A stretch of 30,769 nucleotides of DNA, taken from an uncultured Eubacteriales bacterium. Lineage in GTDB: Bacteria > Bacillota > Clostridia > Oscillospirales > Acutalibacteraceae. The number at the start of each line of letters is the position of its first letter. Positions within the stretch are counted from its first letter, which is position 1. Both the position numbers and the translations under genes were made by a program. Location: the NCBI GenBank assembly GCA_934488615.1, contig CAKSSJ010000026.1, positions 1 through 30,769 on the forward strand, read 5' to 3'. Positions 1-8,457 of this stretch are shown one piece after another. The notes beneath the pieces were generated by a model, which ran no database searches, was not told where the DNA came from, and saw only the letters and a program-made list of their open reading frames with translations.

Positions 1-3000
1 GATACCTGCAAGGTAATCTTCCGCAACTATGACGGAACGATCATCAGCGAGCAGGAGGTAGCATACGGCAGTGCGGCAAACGCACCGACCACAACACCGA
101 CAAAGTTCGGCTATACATTCAGCAAGTGGGATACGGATTTCTCGGCAGTAAAGCAGGATCTCATCATTGAGCCTGTATTCGATGAAATCAATATCGACGT
201 AATTCTCGACAAGGCAAGCGTATCAATATACGAGGAGACAGAGGCAACCGTACAGGCAAGCTTCAATCCGAATGAGCCGGAGATCAGCGCGGTAACATGG
301 ACATCGAATAACCCGTCGATCGCAACAGTAACTGCACAGAGCGGAAACAAGGGCTTGATCAAGGGTATCTCGGCAGGCAGTGCGGTCATCACAGCAAGCG
401 TAACCTACAACGGAAAGACATATTCAAAGAGCTGTAACGTAACAGTAACAGCTAAGAAGGTAACTGCAGTTGAGGTAGTCGCACAGCCGACAAAGTCGCA
501 GTATTTCGTAGGTGAGAAGTTTGATCCCGCAGGAATGCAGATCCAGGTAACGTACAATAACGGAACAAAGTCCGATTACTCAACATATAACTTCAGCTCA
601 CTTCCGGGAACAGTAACATTTGCAACTGTATCAACCGCAACGGCAGGAACAAAGACAGTCAGACTCACATACAAGGAAAACAACACATCGGTATCGACGA
701 CCTTCAGAATAACAGTAGTTGCCGTTAAGCCGACAAAGATAGAGTTCCTTGATGAGCCGACAAAGAAGTTCTATGTAGGCGACGCATCATCGGCATTCGA
801 TCCCGAAGGCCTCAGCGTACATGTAACGTACAACAACGGAACAACAAAGGACTTCGACGCATCGGATCTTGATATCAGCTACAGCGGCTTTGACACAACA
901 ACGGCAAAGACTATCACGATGACAGGTACATATGAGGGAGTAAGCGGAACATTCAATGTAACGATCAATCCCGTAATTCTTGTATCGGTTGCAGTAAAGA
1001 CAATGCCGAATAAGACAAAGTATTATGTAGGCGATACCTTCGATCAGACAGGTCTTACACTTACCGCAACATACAACAACGGCAAGACAGAGACGATCAC
1101 AACAGGAATCACATGCACAGGCTTCAGCTCGGCTGCGGCAGGCTCAAAGACGATAACAGCAAGCTACGGCGGCAAGTCAACAACATTCAACGTTGATATC
1201 GAAACAGTTAAGCTCGTATCAATCGCAGTTAAGACGAACCCGACAAAGATCAGCTATTATCAGGGCGACGCACTTGATTCAACAGGACTTACCCTTACAG
1301 GAACATACAACAACGGTAAGACCGAAACTATCACAACAGGCTTCACATGCTCTGCTCTTGATTCATCATCGGCAGGACAGAAAACTATCACCGTAACCTA
1401 TCAGGGACTTACAACGACCTTTAACGTAACGGTTATAGCAGTAAACCTTGTTTCGGTAGCAGTAAAGACAATGCCGAATAAGACGAGCTACTTCACAGGT
1501 GAGTCGTTCAATCAGACAGGTCTTACACTTACCGCAACATACAACAACGGCAAGACAGAGACGATCTCATCGGGCATTTCATGCACAGGCTTCAGCTCAG
1601 CAACAGCAGGCTCAAAGATGATCACAGCCTCCTACGGCGGAAAGTCAACGACCTTCACAGTAGAAGTAAAGGCGATCGTACCTGTAAGCATTTCCGTTAA
1701 GAAAGCACCGAACAAGACAGAGTATTTCGTAGGCGACAGCTATGACGGAACAGGCCTTGTAGTAAACGTTGTATACAACAACGGCACAAACAAGGACATC
1801 ACAACAGGCTTCACAACAAGCGGCTTCAGCTCTGCAAAGGCAGGCAAGAATACCGTAACAGTAAGCTATGAGGGCTTGACTGCAACATTTGACGTAACGA
1901 TCAAGGCAGTAGAGCTCACAGGTATCGAGATAGCCAAGGCGCCGAACAAGACAACGTACAACACAGGCGACAATCTTGACACAACAGGTCTTGTACTTAC
2001 ACTCAAGTACAACAACGGCACAACAGGCACAACAGATACAGGCTACACTGTAAGCGGCTATGATACAAACACAGCAGGCGAGCAGACGATCACTGTAACC
2101 TATCAGGGCTTCACAGCAACGTTTAAGGTAACACTTATCCAGAGCTATGCAGACTATACAGAGGTTGACGCAGCTATCAAGGCGGCAAACGAGAAGATAG
2201 CAACCGGCTACTACACAGACGCATCTGTTGAGGCACTCAACAATTCGATCAATGCGGTAGTAAGAAACCTCAAGGCAACCGAGCAGGCAACAGTAGACGG
2301 CTATGCAAAGGACATCATTGCAAAGACAAAGGCTCTTGTAATGAAGGATGCAGACTACAGCGCAGTTGAAGCGGCTAAGACGGCAGCTAAGACAGAGATC
2401 GACAAGGGCATCTACACTGATGATTCGGTAGCAGCTCTCAATGCGGCAATCGCGGCAGTAGTAGAGGGCAAGAAGATCGACGAGCAGTCTGTAGTAGACG
2501 GCTATGCGGCAGAGATCGTCGCAAAGACAAAGGCACTCGTAGAGAAGCCGTCAGACTTCTCGAAGATCGACGCACTTTACACAGAGATTGCAAACTACGA
2601 TCCCGACCTTTACACAAACTATGACGAGATCTTCTATGTATACATCTTCGACTTCTACGAGGTAGAGGTTGCGGCTGCAAGAACGACCTATACGGGAATC
2701 AGCCAGCAGGGTGAGGTAGATAAGCTCTACGACAAGCTTGTAGAATACAAGAACATGCTTGAGCTCAAGACACCTCAGCAGGTAGCAAGGTTCGAGCTTA
2801 AGAACGGCGCAAAGGAAAAGGTTTCGGGCGGCGTTAAGTACATCGTAGGTCTCAGAACAGGCCTTACAGACGCTTCAATCAAGAGCGGCTACTTCATAAT
2901 GGAGAACGTAACAGTAACCATTAAGAAGGTAAAGGGCAGAATCATCGGAACAGGCACAACGATCGAAGCAAAGTCAACGCTTGACGGCTCAATCGTAGCA

Positions 3001-3231
3001 CAGTACACGGTACTCATCTACGGCGATGTAAACGGAGACGGTTCGATCACAGCGCTCGACGTATCAATGATCTCGGGTTCATTGAACAAGATCCAGACAT
3101 TGACACCTGCACAGAAGCTTGCGGCAAACGTCAACGGCGACAGATATGTCAATAACCTTGACGTAAGATTGCTCAACAACGTAATCTTCAAGCTCGCAAC
3201 GATCGACCAGCAGACAGGCCGAGCAAAATAA
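1..3231 (+). CDS. Large secreted multidomain Ig-like repeat protein with C-terminal dockerin (5' end missing)
   Basis: The frame is open from base 1, so the gene begins upstream of the window; the first in-frame ATG at 355 lies inside an Ig-like domain and is not the start. Of the 1076 residues visible, about 4-52 form an InlB/Listeria-Bacteroides-type repeat, about 63-150 a Big_2 domain, and about 152-714 seven consecutive Big_3-type units of 76-90 residues, most carrying YNNGT or YNNGK. Residues about 715-920 are two clear FIVAR-like helical repeats plus a divergent third. A conserved pre-dockerin module follows (about 926-1005), then a type I dockerin with Ca-binding loops at GDVNGDGSITALD and ANVNGDRYVNNLD. 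It is presumably an extracellular protein held to a cohesin-bearing partner or the cell surface; signal peptide and any catalytic domain would lie upstream. Codon use is rich in GTA, ACA and GCA, unlike its neighbours. Confidence 0.85.
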   Translation, partial: DTCKVIFRNYDGTIISEQEVAYGSAANAPTTTPTKFGYTFSKWDTDFSAVKQDLIIEPVFDEINIDVILDKASVSIYEETEATVQASFNPNEPEISAVTWTSNNPSIATVTAQSGNKGLIKGISAGSAVITASVTYNGKTYSKSCNVTVTAKKVTAVEVVAQPTKSQYFVGEKFDPAGMQIQVTYNNGTKSDYSTYNFSSLPGTVTFATVSTATAGTKTVRLTYKENNTSVSTTFRITVVAVKPTKIEFLDEPTKKFYVGDASSAFDPEGLSVHVTYNNGTTKDFDASDLDISYSGFDTTTAKTITMTGTYEGVSGTFNVTINPVILVSVAVKTMPNKTKYYVGDTFDQTGLTLTATYNNGKTETITTGITCTGFSSAAAGSKTITASYGGKSTTFNVDIETVKLVSIAVKTNPTKISYYQGDALDSTGLTLTGTYNNGKTETITTGFTCSALDSSSAGQKTITVTYQGLTTTFNVTVIAVNLVSVAVKTMPNKTSYFTGESFNQTGLTLTATYNNGKTETISSGISCTGFSSATAGSKMITASYGGKSTTFTVEVKAIVPVSISVKKAPNKTEYFVGDSYDGTGLVVNVVYNNGTNKDITTGFTTSGFSSAKAGKNTVTVSYEGLTATFDVTIKAVELTGIEIAKAPNKTTYNTGDNLDTTGLVLTLKYNNGTTGTTDTGYTVSGYDTNTAGEQTITVTYQGFTATFKVTLIQSYADYTEVDAAIKAANEKIATGYYTDASVEALNNSINAVVRNLKATEQATVDGYAKDIIAKTKALVMKDADYSAVEAAKTAAKTEIDKGIYTDDSVAALNAAIAAVVEGKKIDEQSVVDGYAAEIVAKTKALVEKPSDFSKIDALYTEIANYDPDLYTNYDEIFYVYIFDFYEVEVAAARTTYTGISQQGEVDKLYDKLVEYKNMLELKTPQQVARFELKNGAKEKVSGGVKYIVGLRTGLTDASIKSGYFIMENVTVTIKKVKGRIIGTGTTIEAKSTLDGSIVAQYTVLIYGDVNGDGSITALDVSMISGSLNKIQTLTPAQKLAANVNGDRYVNNLDVRLLNNVIFKLATIDQQTGRAK

Positions 3232-3245
3232 GCCAAATCAATAAC

Positions 3246-3276
3246 AAAAGGGCACGGAGCGATCCGTGTCCTTTTT
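3246..3276. terminator. Bidirectional rho-independent terminator
   Basis: A 13-bp stem (3246-3258 with 3263-3275, one G-T pair) closes on a GCGA tetraloop and is followed by a T run on the + strand. The A-rich 5' side gives CCCTTTTG on the - strand. It lies between the convergent ends of the dockerin gene and the DUF11 gene and can serve both. Confidence 0.85.
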
Positions 3277-3292
3277 GCGTTAGCTTTGGATC

Positions 3293-4147
3293 TTAAATTG
3301 TTCCTGTGACGGTGATTACAGCCGAGCCCGGAGTTACTGTATAGGCTCCAGTCGTTGCGTCACGGACAAAGGTGGCGGCAGGAACAGTTACTGCGCCTGC
3401 AACCGTTGCAAATTCACCCGTTGTCACATCATAGGTGTAATCCGTTGTCGGAGTGAGAGCTGTTCCGTTGAGGGTTACTCCTGTGATGTTGAGAATGGGA
3501 TTGAACGTGTCGCGGATAACAAGATTGTCCGCCGCTGTCGCTTCGGTGAAGCCGTTGTTTCTGATGACGAAGGTGTAGGTCAGAGTTCCGTTTTCGGGAA
3601 CGGAAAGCGGACAAACCGCCTTTGTGATGGAAAGGATCGGACCTGTTTCAAGGGTAACGGTTTCCTCTGCCGTAACGGGGGAGGAAAGTCCTCTTCCGCT
3701 GACCGTAACGGTGTTTGTGATCTGCGTCTCGCCGTCAAGCGGAGCAAATTCGTTCACCTTTGCGGAATAAACGACAGTAGCGTTTCCGTTTGCGGGAACG
3801 GTGATTCCCGTTATAGTCAGGGGTGAGGCTGCCGCAACCGTCGGATTTGTCTGGAGATCGCCCTTGATAAAGTAGCGAACGCTGTTGTCAACATAGGTCA
3901 GAGGAACGAGCGTCGATGTGTTGAAGGCATATGCACCGAGGTCATCGGTTACGGTAAGCTCGGTGAAATCCGAATCGCTCGAGTTGACAATGTTGATGAT
4001 ATAAGTGATGGTTTTATCTCTTTCGTAGGTGTCCGAAAGGGCATTTTTGGTGACTGTAAGAACCTGAACAATCTCGCCTGTGACAATGTTTGAATTGACA
4101 ACATTATCGTTGTAGGTCAAGGTTGCCTGGTTTGTGAAAAGAGCCAT
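3293..4147 (-). CDS. DUF11 repeat protein without signal peptide
   Basis: This 284-residue protein is made of beta-rich DUF11-type repeats (conserved repeat domain TIGR01451), with motifs such as TITYIINIVNSSDS (about residues 46-59) and TLTYTFVIRNNGFTEA (about 188-203). The N-terminus MALFTNQATLTYND is neither basic nor hydrophobic, so there is no recognisable signal peptide and no membrane segment or sortase motif. The start is secured by a strong AAAGGAGG site at 4155-4162, 7 nt before the ATG. From memory, very similar leaderless DUF11 proteins opening with MALFTNQATL are common in Clostridia; their role is unknown to me. Most DUF11 domains are extracellular, so the route of export, if any, is unclear. 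It is a single-gene unit with its own promoter and a shared terminator. Confidence 0.8.
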   Translation of the reverse strand: MALFTNQATLTYNDNVVNSNIVTGEIVQVLTVTKNALSDTYERDKTITYIINIVNSSDSDFTELTVTDDLGAYAFNTSTLVPLTYVDNSVRYFIKGDLQTNPTVAAASPLTITGITVPANGNATVVYSAKVNEFAPLDGETQITNTVTVSGRGLSSPVTAEETVTLETGPILSITKAVCPLSVPENGTLTYTFVIRNNGFTEATAADNLVIRDTFNPILNITGVTLNGTALTPTTDYTYDVTTGEFATVAGAVTVPAATFVRDATTGAYTVTPGSAVITVTGTI

Positions 4148-4191
4148 TGCAAGACCTCCTTTATTTTTTCGGAAGCTTTTGCTTCCGTTAT

Positions 4192-4220
4192 ATTATATGA
4201 AAGGAAAAATAAAGTGTTAT
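4192..4220 (-). promoter_or_regulatory. Promoter of the DUF11 gene
   Basis: Read on the - strand, a perfect TATAAT (4192-4197) lies 17 bp from ATAACA (4215-4220), which matches the -35 consensus at 4 of 6 positions. It is about 45 nt upstream of the ATG at 4147. Confidence 0.55.
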
Positions 4221-4276
4221 CGCGCAAATATTATTGGTAATTACTGTAATTACATCTTTATTTTTTATAATTTGTA

Positions 4277-4285
4277 TGATATAAT
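4277..4285 (+). promoter_or_regulatory. Extended -10 promoter of the uronate cluster
   Basis: TGA-TATAAT at 4277-4285 is a perfect extended -10 element. The -35 region is poor (TTTATT at 4257-4262, 17 bp upstream). Expected transcription start is near 4292, giving a leader of about 43 nt before the ATG at 4335, with AAGGAGG at 4321-4327. A weak -35 would fit an activator-dependent catabolic promoter, but no operator was recognised. Confidence 0.55.
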
Positions 4286-4334
4286 CATTCTGTACAATTG
4301 TGTATAAGCAACGGCATATTAAGGAGGATAATCA

Positions 4335-6356
4335 ATGGCTCATTTTATTTTTTCAGCTTTCAGCGATGAATCGGGCGAAAGCACAATAAAAGGTCAGATC
4401 GCGGCCTGCAAGGCTAACGGTATTGCCGAAATGGAGCTCCGCGGCTTCGGCAGTGAGCTCAGCATCAACAACATGACTGTTGATCAGGCAAAGGAAATCA
4501 AAAAGACGATTGACGATGAGGGTATGAAGGTTTCGTCGATAGGTTCGGGCTACGGCAAAATCAACATAAAGGATGATTTTGAGCCGCATTTTGAAGCGTT
4601 CAAGAATACAATTGAGGTTGCGAAGATCCTTGGGGCAAGATATATCAGAATTTTCAGCTTCTTCTTTGATAAAGAGGACAGCTTTGACGAGTATAAGGAA
4701 GAGGTGTTCCGCCGTGTTAAGGCTATGGTCGATTATGCCGACGAGAACGGTATAAAGTGCTGCCATGAAAACGAGAAGGGCATATACGGCGATACGCCCG
4801 AGCGCTGTCTTGAGGTTATCGAGGCCTGCGGCGGAAAGCTCAGAGCGGTATTCGATCCAGCTAACTTTGTTCAGTGCGGAGTTGATACTCTCAAGGCATA
4901 TGAGCTTCTGAAGGATCATATTGAATACATGCACATTAAGGACGCGATGTACTCCGACGGCCGTGTTGTTCCCGCAGGTGAGGGCGAGGGTCATGTTGGC
5001 GAGATAATCAAAAAGCTTTCGTTCAAATGGGCGCCGATCGTTCTTTCGCTTGAGCCGCATCTCAAGGTGTTTGAGGGCTTTGATTCCCTTGAAAATGATG
5101 ATGAGACAAAGAAGGGCATGGACGAACACACCTATTCTACATATAAGGAATCCTTTAAGACTGCCGCCGACGCAATGCACAGGCTTGTCGAAGAGGCTCA
5201 GCCGATTAGAACGGGAATCGTCGGAGTCGGTAACATGGGCTCGGCGCATATACGCAATTTCCTTGACGGTGAAATAAGTGAAATGAGAGTTACCGCAGTT
5301 GCCGACATAAATCCCGAAAGACTTGAATGGGCAAAGAAAAACGTTCCGTGGGCAAAGAGATATGCCACGGCAAAGGAGCTTTTTGAAAGCGGCGAGTGTG
5401 ACGCTGTTATTATCGCCGTTCCGCATTATTTCCATCCGCCTTACGTTATTGAGGCTCTTGAAAACGGACTGCATGTTGTTTCCGAAAAGCCTGCGGGTGT
5501 TTATACAAAGCAGGTTCGCGAAATGAACGATGCCGCCGCTAAAAGCGACAAGGTTTTTGCAATGATGTTCAATCAGCGTACAAACTGCGTTTACAGAAAG
5601 ATAAAGGAAATCGTTGACAGCAAAAAATACGGCGAAATTCGCCGCGTGAACTGGATAATCACCGACTGGTACCGCACTCAGGCTTATTATAATTCGGGCG
5701 GATGGCGCGCAACATGGTCGGGCGAGGGCGGCGGAGTTCTCCTTAACCAGTGTCCGCACCAGCTTGATTTGTGGCAGTGGATCTGCGGTATGCCGTCCAA
5801 GATACGCGCATTCTGCGGCGAGGGCAAGTGGCACGATATCGAGGTTGAGGACGACGTTACCATCTATGCCGAGTATCCCAACGGAGCGACGGGCGTGTTC
5901 ATCACGTCAACGGGTGACTACCCCGGAACAAACAGATTTGAGATCACGCTTGACAAGGCGAAGATAATCTGCGACAACGGCGAAAAAATAACCTTGATTG
6001 AGCTTGAAGAAAGCCTTCCCGATAATCTTAAGAATGCGAAAGAGGGCTTTACAACAATAAAAACACACAGCTTTGAGGTTGAAACGGACGGAAAGAACGA
6101 ACAGCATCCGGGTGTTTTGAATGCTTTTGCAGGCAAAATTCTTCACGGCACTCCGCTTGTTGCGGACGGCAAGGAGGGCATTAACGGGCTGACTATCTCC
6201 AATGCCGCGCATCTTTCAAGCTGGACGAACGAGACGGTTTCCGTTCCTTTTGACGAGGACAAATTTTACGATCTGCTTATGGAGCATGTTAAGCATTCCA
6301 AGAAAAAAACGAATGTTGTTGAGCAGGTCAATGACAATATGAACGATACATACTGA
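4335..6356 (+). CDS. Fused xylose-isomerase-like TIM barrel and Gfo/Idh/MocA oxidoreductase
   Basis: One uninterrupted 673-residue reading frame holds two enzymes. Residues 1-285 are a sugar isomerase/epimerase TIM barrel (AP-endonuclease family 2) with the likely metal ligands E146 (HENEKG), D174 (VFDPANF), H200 (YMHIKD) and E240 (LSLEPH). Residues 291-650 are a Gfo/Idh/MocA oxidoreductase: nucleotide-binding GIVGVGNMGSAH (294-305), catalytic lysine in SEKPAG (K385) and the active-site NQCPHQLD (471-478, H475). Both halves keep their key residues, so both may be active. These two families are often encoded side by side and act on keto-sugars, inositols or glycosides; a fusion suggests channelling of an oxidised intermediate. 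It opens the uronate cluster, and its stop is 8 nt before the next ATG. Substrate unknown. Confidence 0.88.
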   Translation: MAHFIFSAFSDESGESTIKGQIAACKANGIAEMELRGFGSELSINNMTVDQAKEIKKTIDDEGMKVSSIGSGYGKINIKDDFEPHFEAFKNTIEVAKILGARYIRIFSFFFDKEDSFDEYKEEVFRRVKAMVDYADENGIKCCHENEKGIYGDTPERCLEVIEACGGKLRAVFDPANFVQCGVDTLKAYELLKDHIEYMHIKDAMYSDGRVVPAGEGEGHVGEIIKKLSFKWAPIVLSLEPHLKVFEGFDSLENDDETKKGMDEHTYSTYKESFKTAADAMHRLVEEAQPIRTGIVGVGNMGSAHIRNFLDGEISEMRVTAVADINPERLEWAKKNVPWAKRYATAKELFESGECDAVIIAVPHYFHPPYVIEALENGLHVVSEKPAGVYTKQVREMNDAAAKSDKVFAMMFNQRTNCVYRKIKEIVDSKKYGEIRRVNWIITDWYRTQAYYNSGGWRATWSGEGGGVLLNQCPHQLDLWQWICGMPSKIRAFCGEGKWHDIEVEDDVTIYAEYPNGATGVFITSTGDYPGTNRFEITLDKAKIICDNGEKITLIELEESLPDNLKNAKEGFTTIKTHSFEVETDGKNEQHPGVLNAFAGKILHGTPLVADGKEGINGLTISNAAHLSSWTNETVSVPFDEDKFYDLLMEHVKHSKKKTNVVEQVNDNMNDTY

Positions 6357-6364
6357 GGTGTATT

Positions 6365-7378
6365 ATGAGGGTTTCTGTTATAGGCTGCGGCAACATCGCG
6401 CAGCTTCATCTGGAGATACTTAACTCCATGCAGGGAATCGAAATTTCATCGGTTGCTGATATAGTTGAGGAAAAGGCGGATAAAGCCGCCGAGAAATACG
6501 GCTGTAAGGCATATTATGATTACATAAAGCTCCTTGACGAGGATCATCCCGACGCGGTGCATATTTGCACGCCGCATTATCTGCATGTTGAAATGTCTGT
6601 TGCGGCGCTTTCGAGGGATATACATGTCCTTTGCGAGAAGCCGTGCGCTTTGAACAGGGAGGAGCTTGCCAAGATTCGCATGGCTCAGCTTATGAGCACG
6701 CATGAGTACGGAGTTTGCTTCCAGAACCGTTACAATCCGTCCGTCAGAGCGGTCAAAAGTACGCTTGAAACGGGCAGATACGGCGCAATTATAGGCGCGC
6801 GAGCGGTTGTTCAGTGGTGCAGAAACGAGGATTATTATTCCGACGATTGGCACGGAACGCTCAAAAAAGAGGGCGGCGGAGTTGCTGTAAATCAGGGAAT
6901 CCACACGCAGGATCTGCTCAGATATCTTGTCGGAAGCGATGTTCTGAGTGTTACGGGTCACACCGCAAACGACCATTTAAAAGATATCATTGAGGTCGAG
7001 GATACCGTCCATGCGAGATTCACCTTTGCAAACGGTGTTATAGGTCTTTATGACGCGACAACGGCATTCAGCCTTAACGCTAAGCCGATAATAGATATCT
7101 TCTGCGAGAGGGCAACGCTCAGGGTTGAGGGCGACAATGCCTGCGTTATCAATAACAGCGGCGAGGTTGAAATTCTCGCTAGTGAGAATGAAGTCGCAAG
7201 AGGCAAGGACTACTGGGGATGCGGTCATGAGGCGCTTATTCATGATTTTTATGACTGCATAGCTTCGGGAAGCCGTTTCCCGATAGACGCGCACGAGGGC
7301 GGAAAGGCAGTGGAAGAGTTCACCGCGATATATGAGTCCTCCGAGAGCGGAGAAGAAGTGATTATAAGGAAGAAGTGA
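6365..7378 (+). CDS. Gfo/Idh/MocA family oxidoreductase
   Basis: This 337-residue protein has an N-terminal Rossmann domain with VIGCGNIAQLH (5-15), the EKP catalytic motif in CEKPCAL (90-96, K92) and the C-terminal active-site motif NQGIHTQDLL (176-185, H180 and D183). It is the length usual for single-domain-pair NAD(P)-dependent sugar dehydrogenases of this family. A GAGGTG ribosome site overlaps the stop codon of the fusion gene upstream, and 4 nt separate it from uxuA, so translation is probably coupled. With the oxidoreductase half of the preceding protein it makes a tandem pair of Gfo/Idh enzymes, which could oxidise and re-reduce the same sugar (net epimerisation) or treat two substrates. 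The substrate cannot be told from sequence. Confidence 0.88.
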   Translation: MRVSVIGCGNIAQLHLEILNSMQGIEISSVADIVEEKADKAAEKYGCKAYYDYIKLLDEDHPDAVHICTPHYLHVEMSVAALSRDIHVLCEKPCALNREELAKIRMAQLMSTHEYGVCFQNRYNPSVRAVKSTLETGRYGAIIGARAVVQWCRNEDYYSDDWHGTLKKEGGGVAVNQGIHTQDLLRYLVGSDVLSVTGHTANDHLKDIIEVEDTVHARFTFANGVIGLYDATTAFSLNAKPIIDIFCERATLRVEGDNACVINNSGEVEILASENEVARGKDYWGCGHEALIHDFYDCIASGSRFPIDAHEGGKAVEEFTAIYESSESGEEVIIRKK

Positions 7379-7382
7379 TCCC

Positions 7383-8453
7383 GTGCAGATGACAATGCGA
7401 TGGTTCGGCGACGGCAAGGACACCGTTTCGCTCGAACAGATAAGACAGGTGCCCGGAGTAGTCGGGGTTGTGCCTGCCCTGCATACCTTGCCTGCGGGCG
7501 AGGTGTGGCCGCTTGATATGATACTCGATATGAAAAATGAGATCGAAGCGGCAGGGCTGACAATGGAATGTATTGAGAGCGTCAATGTGCACGAGAGCAT
7601 AAAGCTCGGCGACGGCGATGCCGATAAATATATCGAAAACTACAAGCAGTGTATCCGCAATCTTTCAAAGGCAGGGGTAAAGGTAATTTGCTATAATTTC
7701 ATGCCCGTCTTTGACTGGACAAGAACAGACCTCGCAATGGATATGGGCAACGGCGCAACCTGCCTTTGCTATAACGGCAAGCAGGTTGAGGGCAAAAGCC
7801 CCGAGGATATGTTCAAGGAGATTGACGATAACTCGAACGGCTATGCCATGCCCGGTTGGGAAACCGAGCGCATGGGCGAGATCAAGGAGCTGTTCCAAAA
7901 ATACAAAAACATTACGCACGAGGATATGTGGCGAAATCTCAAGCATTTTCTCGAGGAAATTATTCCTGTTTGCGAGGAATGTGATGTTAAAATGGCGATC
8001 CACCCCGACGATCCGCCGTGGGATATTTTCGGATTGCCGAGAATTATAAAAAATATTGAGGATATAAGACGTTTTCTGGCTCTTGTCGATTCGCCTTATA
8101 ACGGTCTGACCTTCTGCACAGGCTCGCTCGGCGCGAGTGCGGAGAACGATCTTCCCGCGATGATAAGAGAGGTCGGCGACAGAATTTATTTTGCTCACCT
8201 GAGAAACGTGAAAATAAGAGACAGCTGGTTCAACGAGACATCACATCTTTCCTCAGACGGAAGCCTTGACATGTACAAGATAGTCAGGGCACTTCAGGAG
8301 GTCGGCTTTGACGGCTATGTAAGACCCGACCACGGAAGAATGATTTGGGGCGAGGTTGCGCGCCCGGGCTACGGGCTCTATGACCGTGCGCTCGGCTGTG
8401 CTTATCTCAACGGACTGTGGGAAGCGGTTGCAAAGAACAAACAATCGGAGTGA
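7383..8453 (+). CDS. uxuA: D-mannonate dehydratase
   Basis: The 356-residue product is a clear UxuA: a metal-dependent TIM-barrel enzyme that dehydrates D-mannonate to 2-keto-3-deoxy-D-gluconate (KDG). Visible metal and active-site positions are H207 in IHPDDPPWDIFG, C245 in TFCTGS, H272 in FAHLRN, and D316/H317 in RPDHGR. The GTG at 7383 is taken as start because the family usually opens with M-x-M-T-x-R-W, matched here by MQMTMRWFG; an ATG at 7389 is the alternative. AAGGAAGAAG at 7366-7375 supplies a modest ribosome site inside the end of the previous gene. This is the glucuronate/fructuronate branch; the galacturonate branch would use altronate dehydratase instead. Confidence 0.95.
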   Translation: MQMTMRWFGDGKDTVSLEQIRQVPGVVGVVPALHTLPAGEVWPLDMILDMKNEIEAAGLTMECIESVNVHESIKLGDGDADKYIENYKQCIRNLSKAGVKVICYNFMPVFDWTRTDLAMDMGNGATCLCYNGKQVEGKSPEDMFKEIDDNSNGYAMPGWETERMGEIKELFQKYKNITHEDMWRNLKHFLEEIIPVCEECDVKMAIHPDDPPWDIFGLPRIIKNIEDIRRFLALVDSPYNGLTFCTGSLGASAENDLPAMIREVGDRIYFAHLRNVKIRDSWFNETSHLSSDGSLDMYKIVRALQEVGFDGYVRPDHGRMIWGEVARPGYGLYDRALGCAYLNGLWEAVAKNKQSE

Positions 8454-8457
8454 TATT

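Noticed and set aside
355..357. First ATG of the large repeat gene as its true start
   Set aside because: The frame continues to base 1 and encodes InlB-type and Big_2 sequence before it, so the gene is only cut by the window edge.
450..2140. Possible CRISPR-like or tandem DNA repeat array
   Set aside because: The repeats are codon-phased Big_3 domains of about 234 bp that vary in sequence; there are no short repeats with unique spacers.
4353..5834. A 493-codon open frame on the - strand opposite the fusion gene
   Set aside because: It lies wholly antisense to a clear two-domain enzyme, its protein has no recognisable motifs, and it arises from the codon pattern of the + strand gene. Other long antisense frames (for example 6446-6976, 8253-9026, 21254-21946, 22027-22713) were rejected for the same reason.
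8356..8457. Upstream in-frame start for the SDR gene
   Set aside because: It would overlap uxuA by about 100 bp and add 34 residues not seen in SDRs; the ATG at 8458 has a ribosome site.
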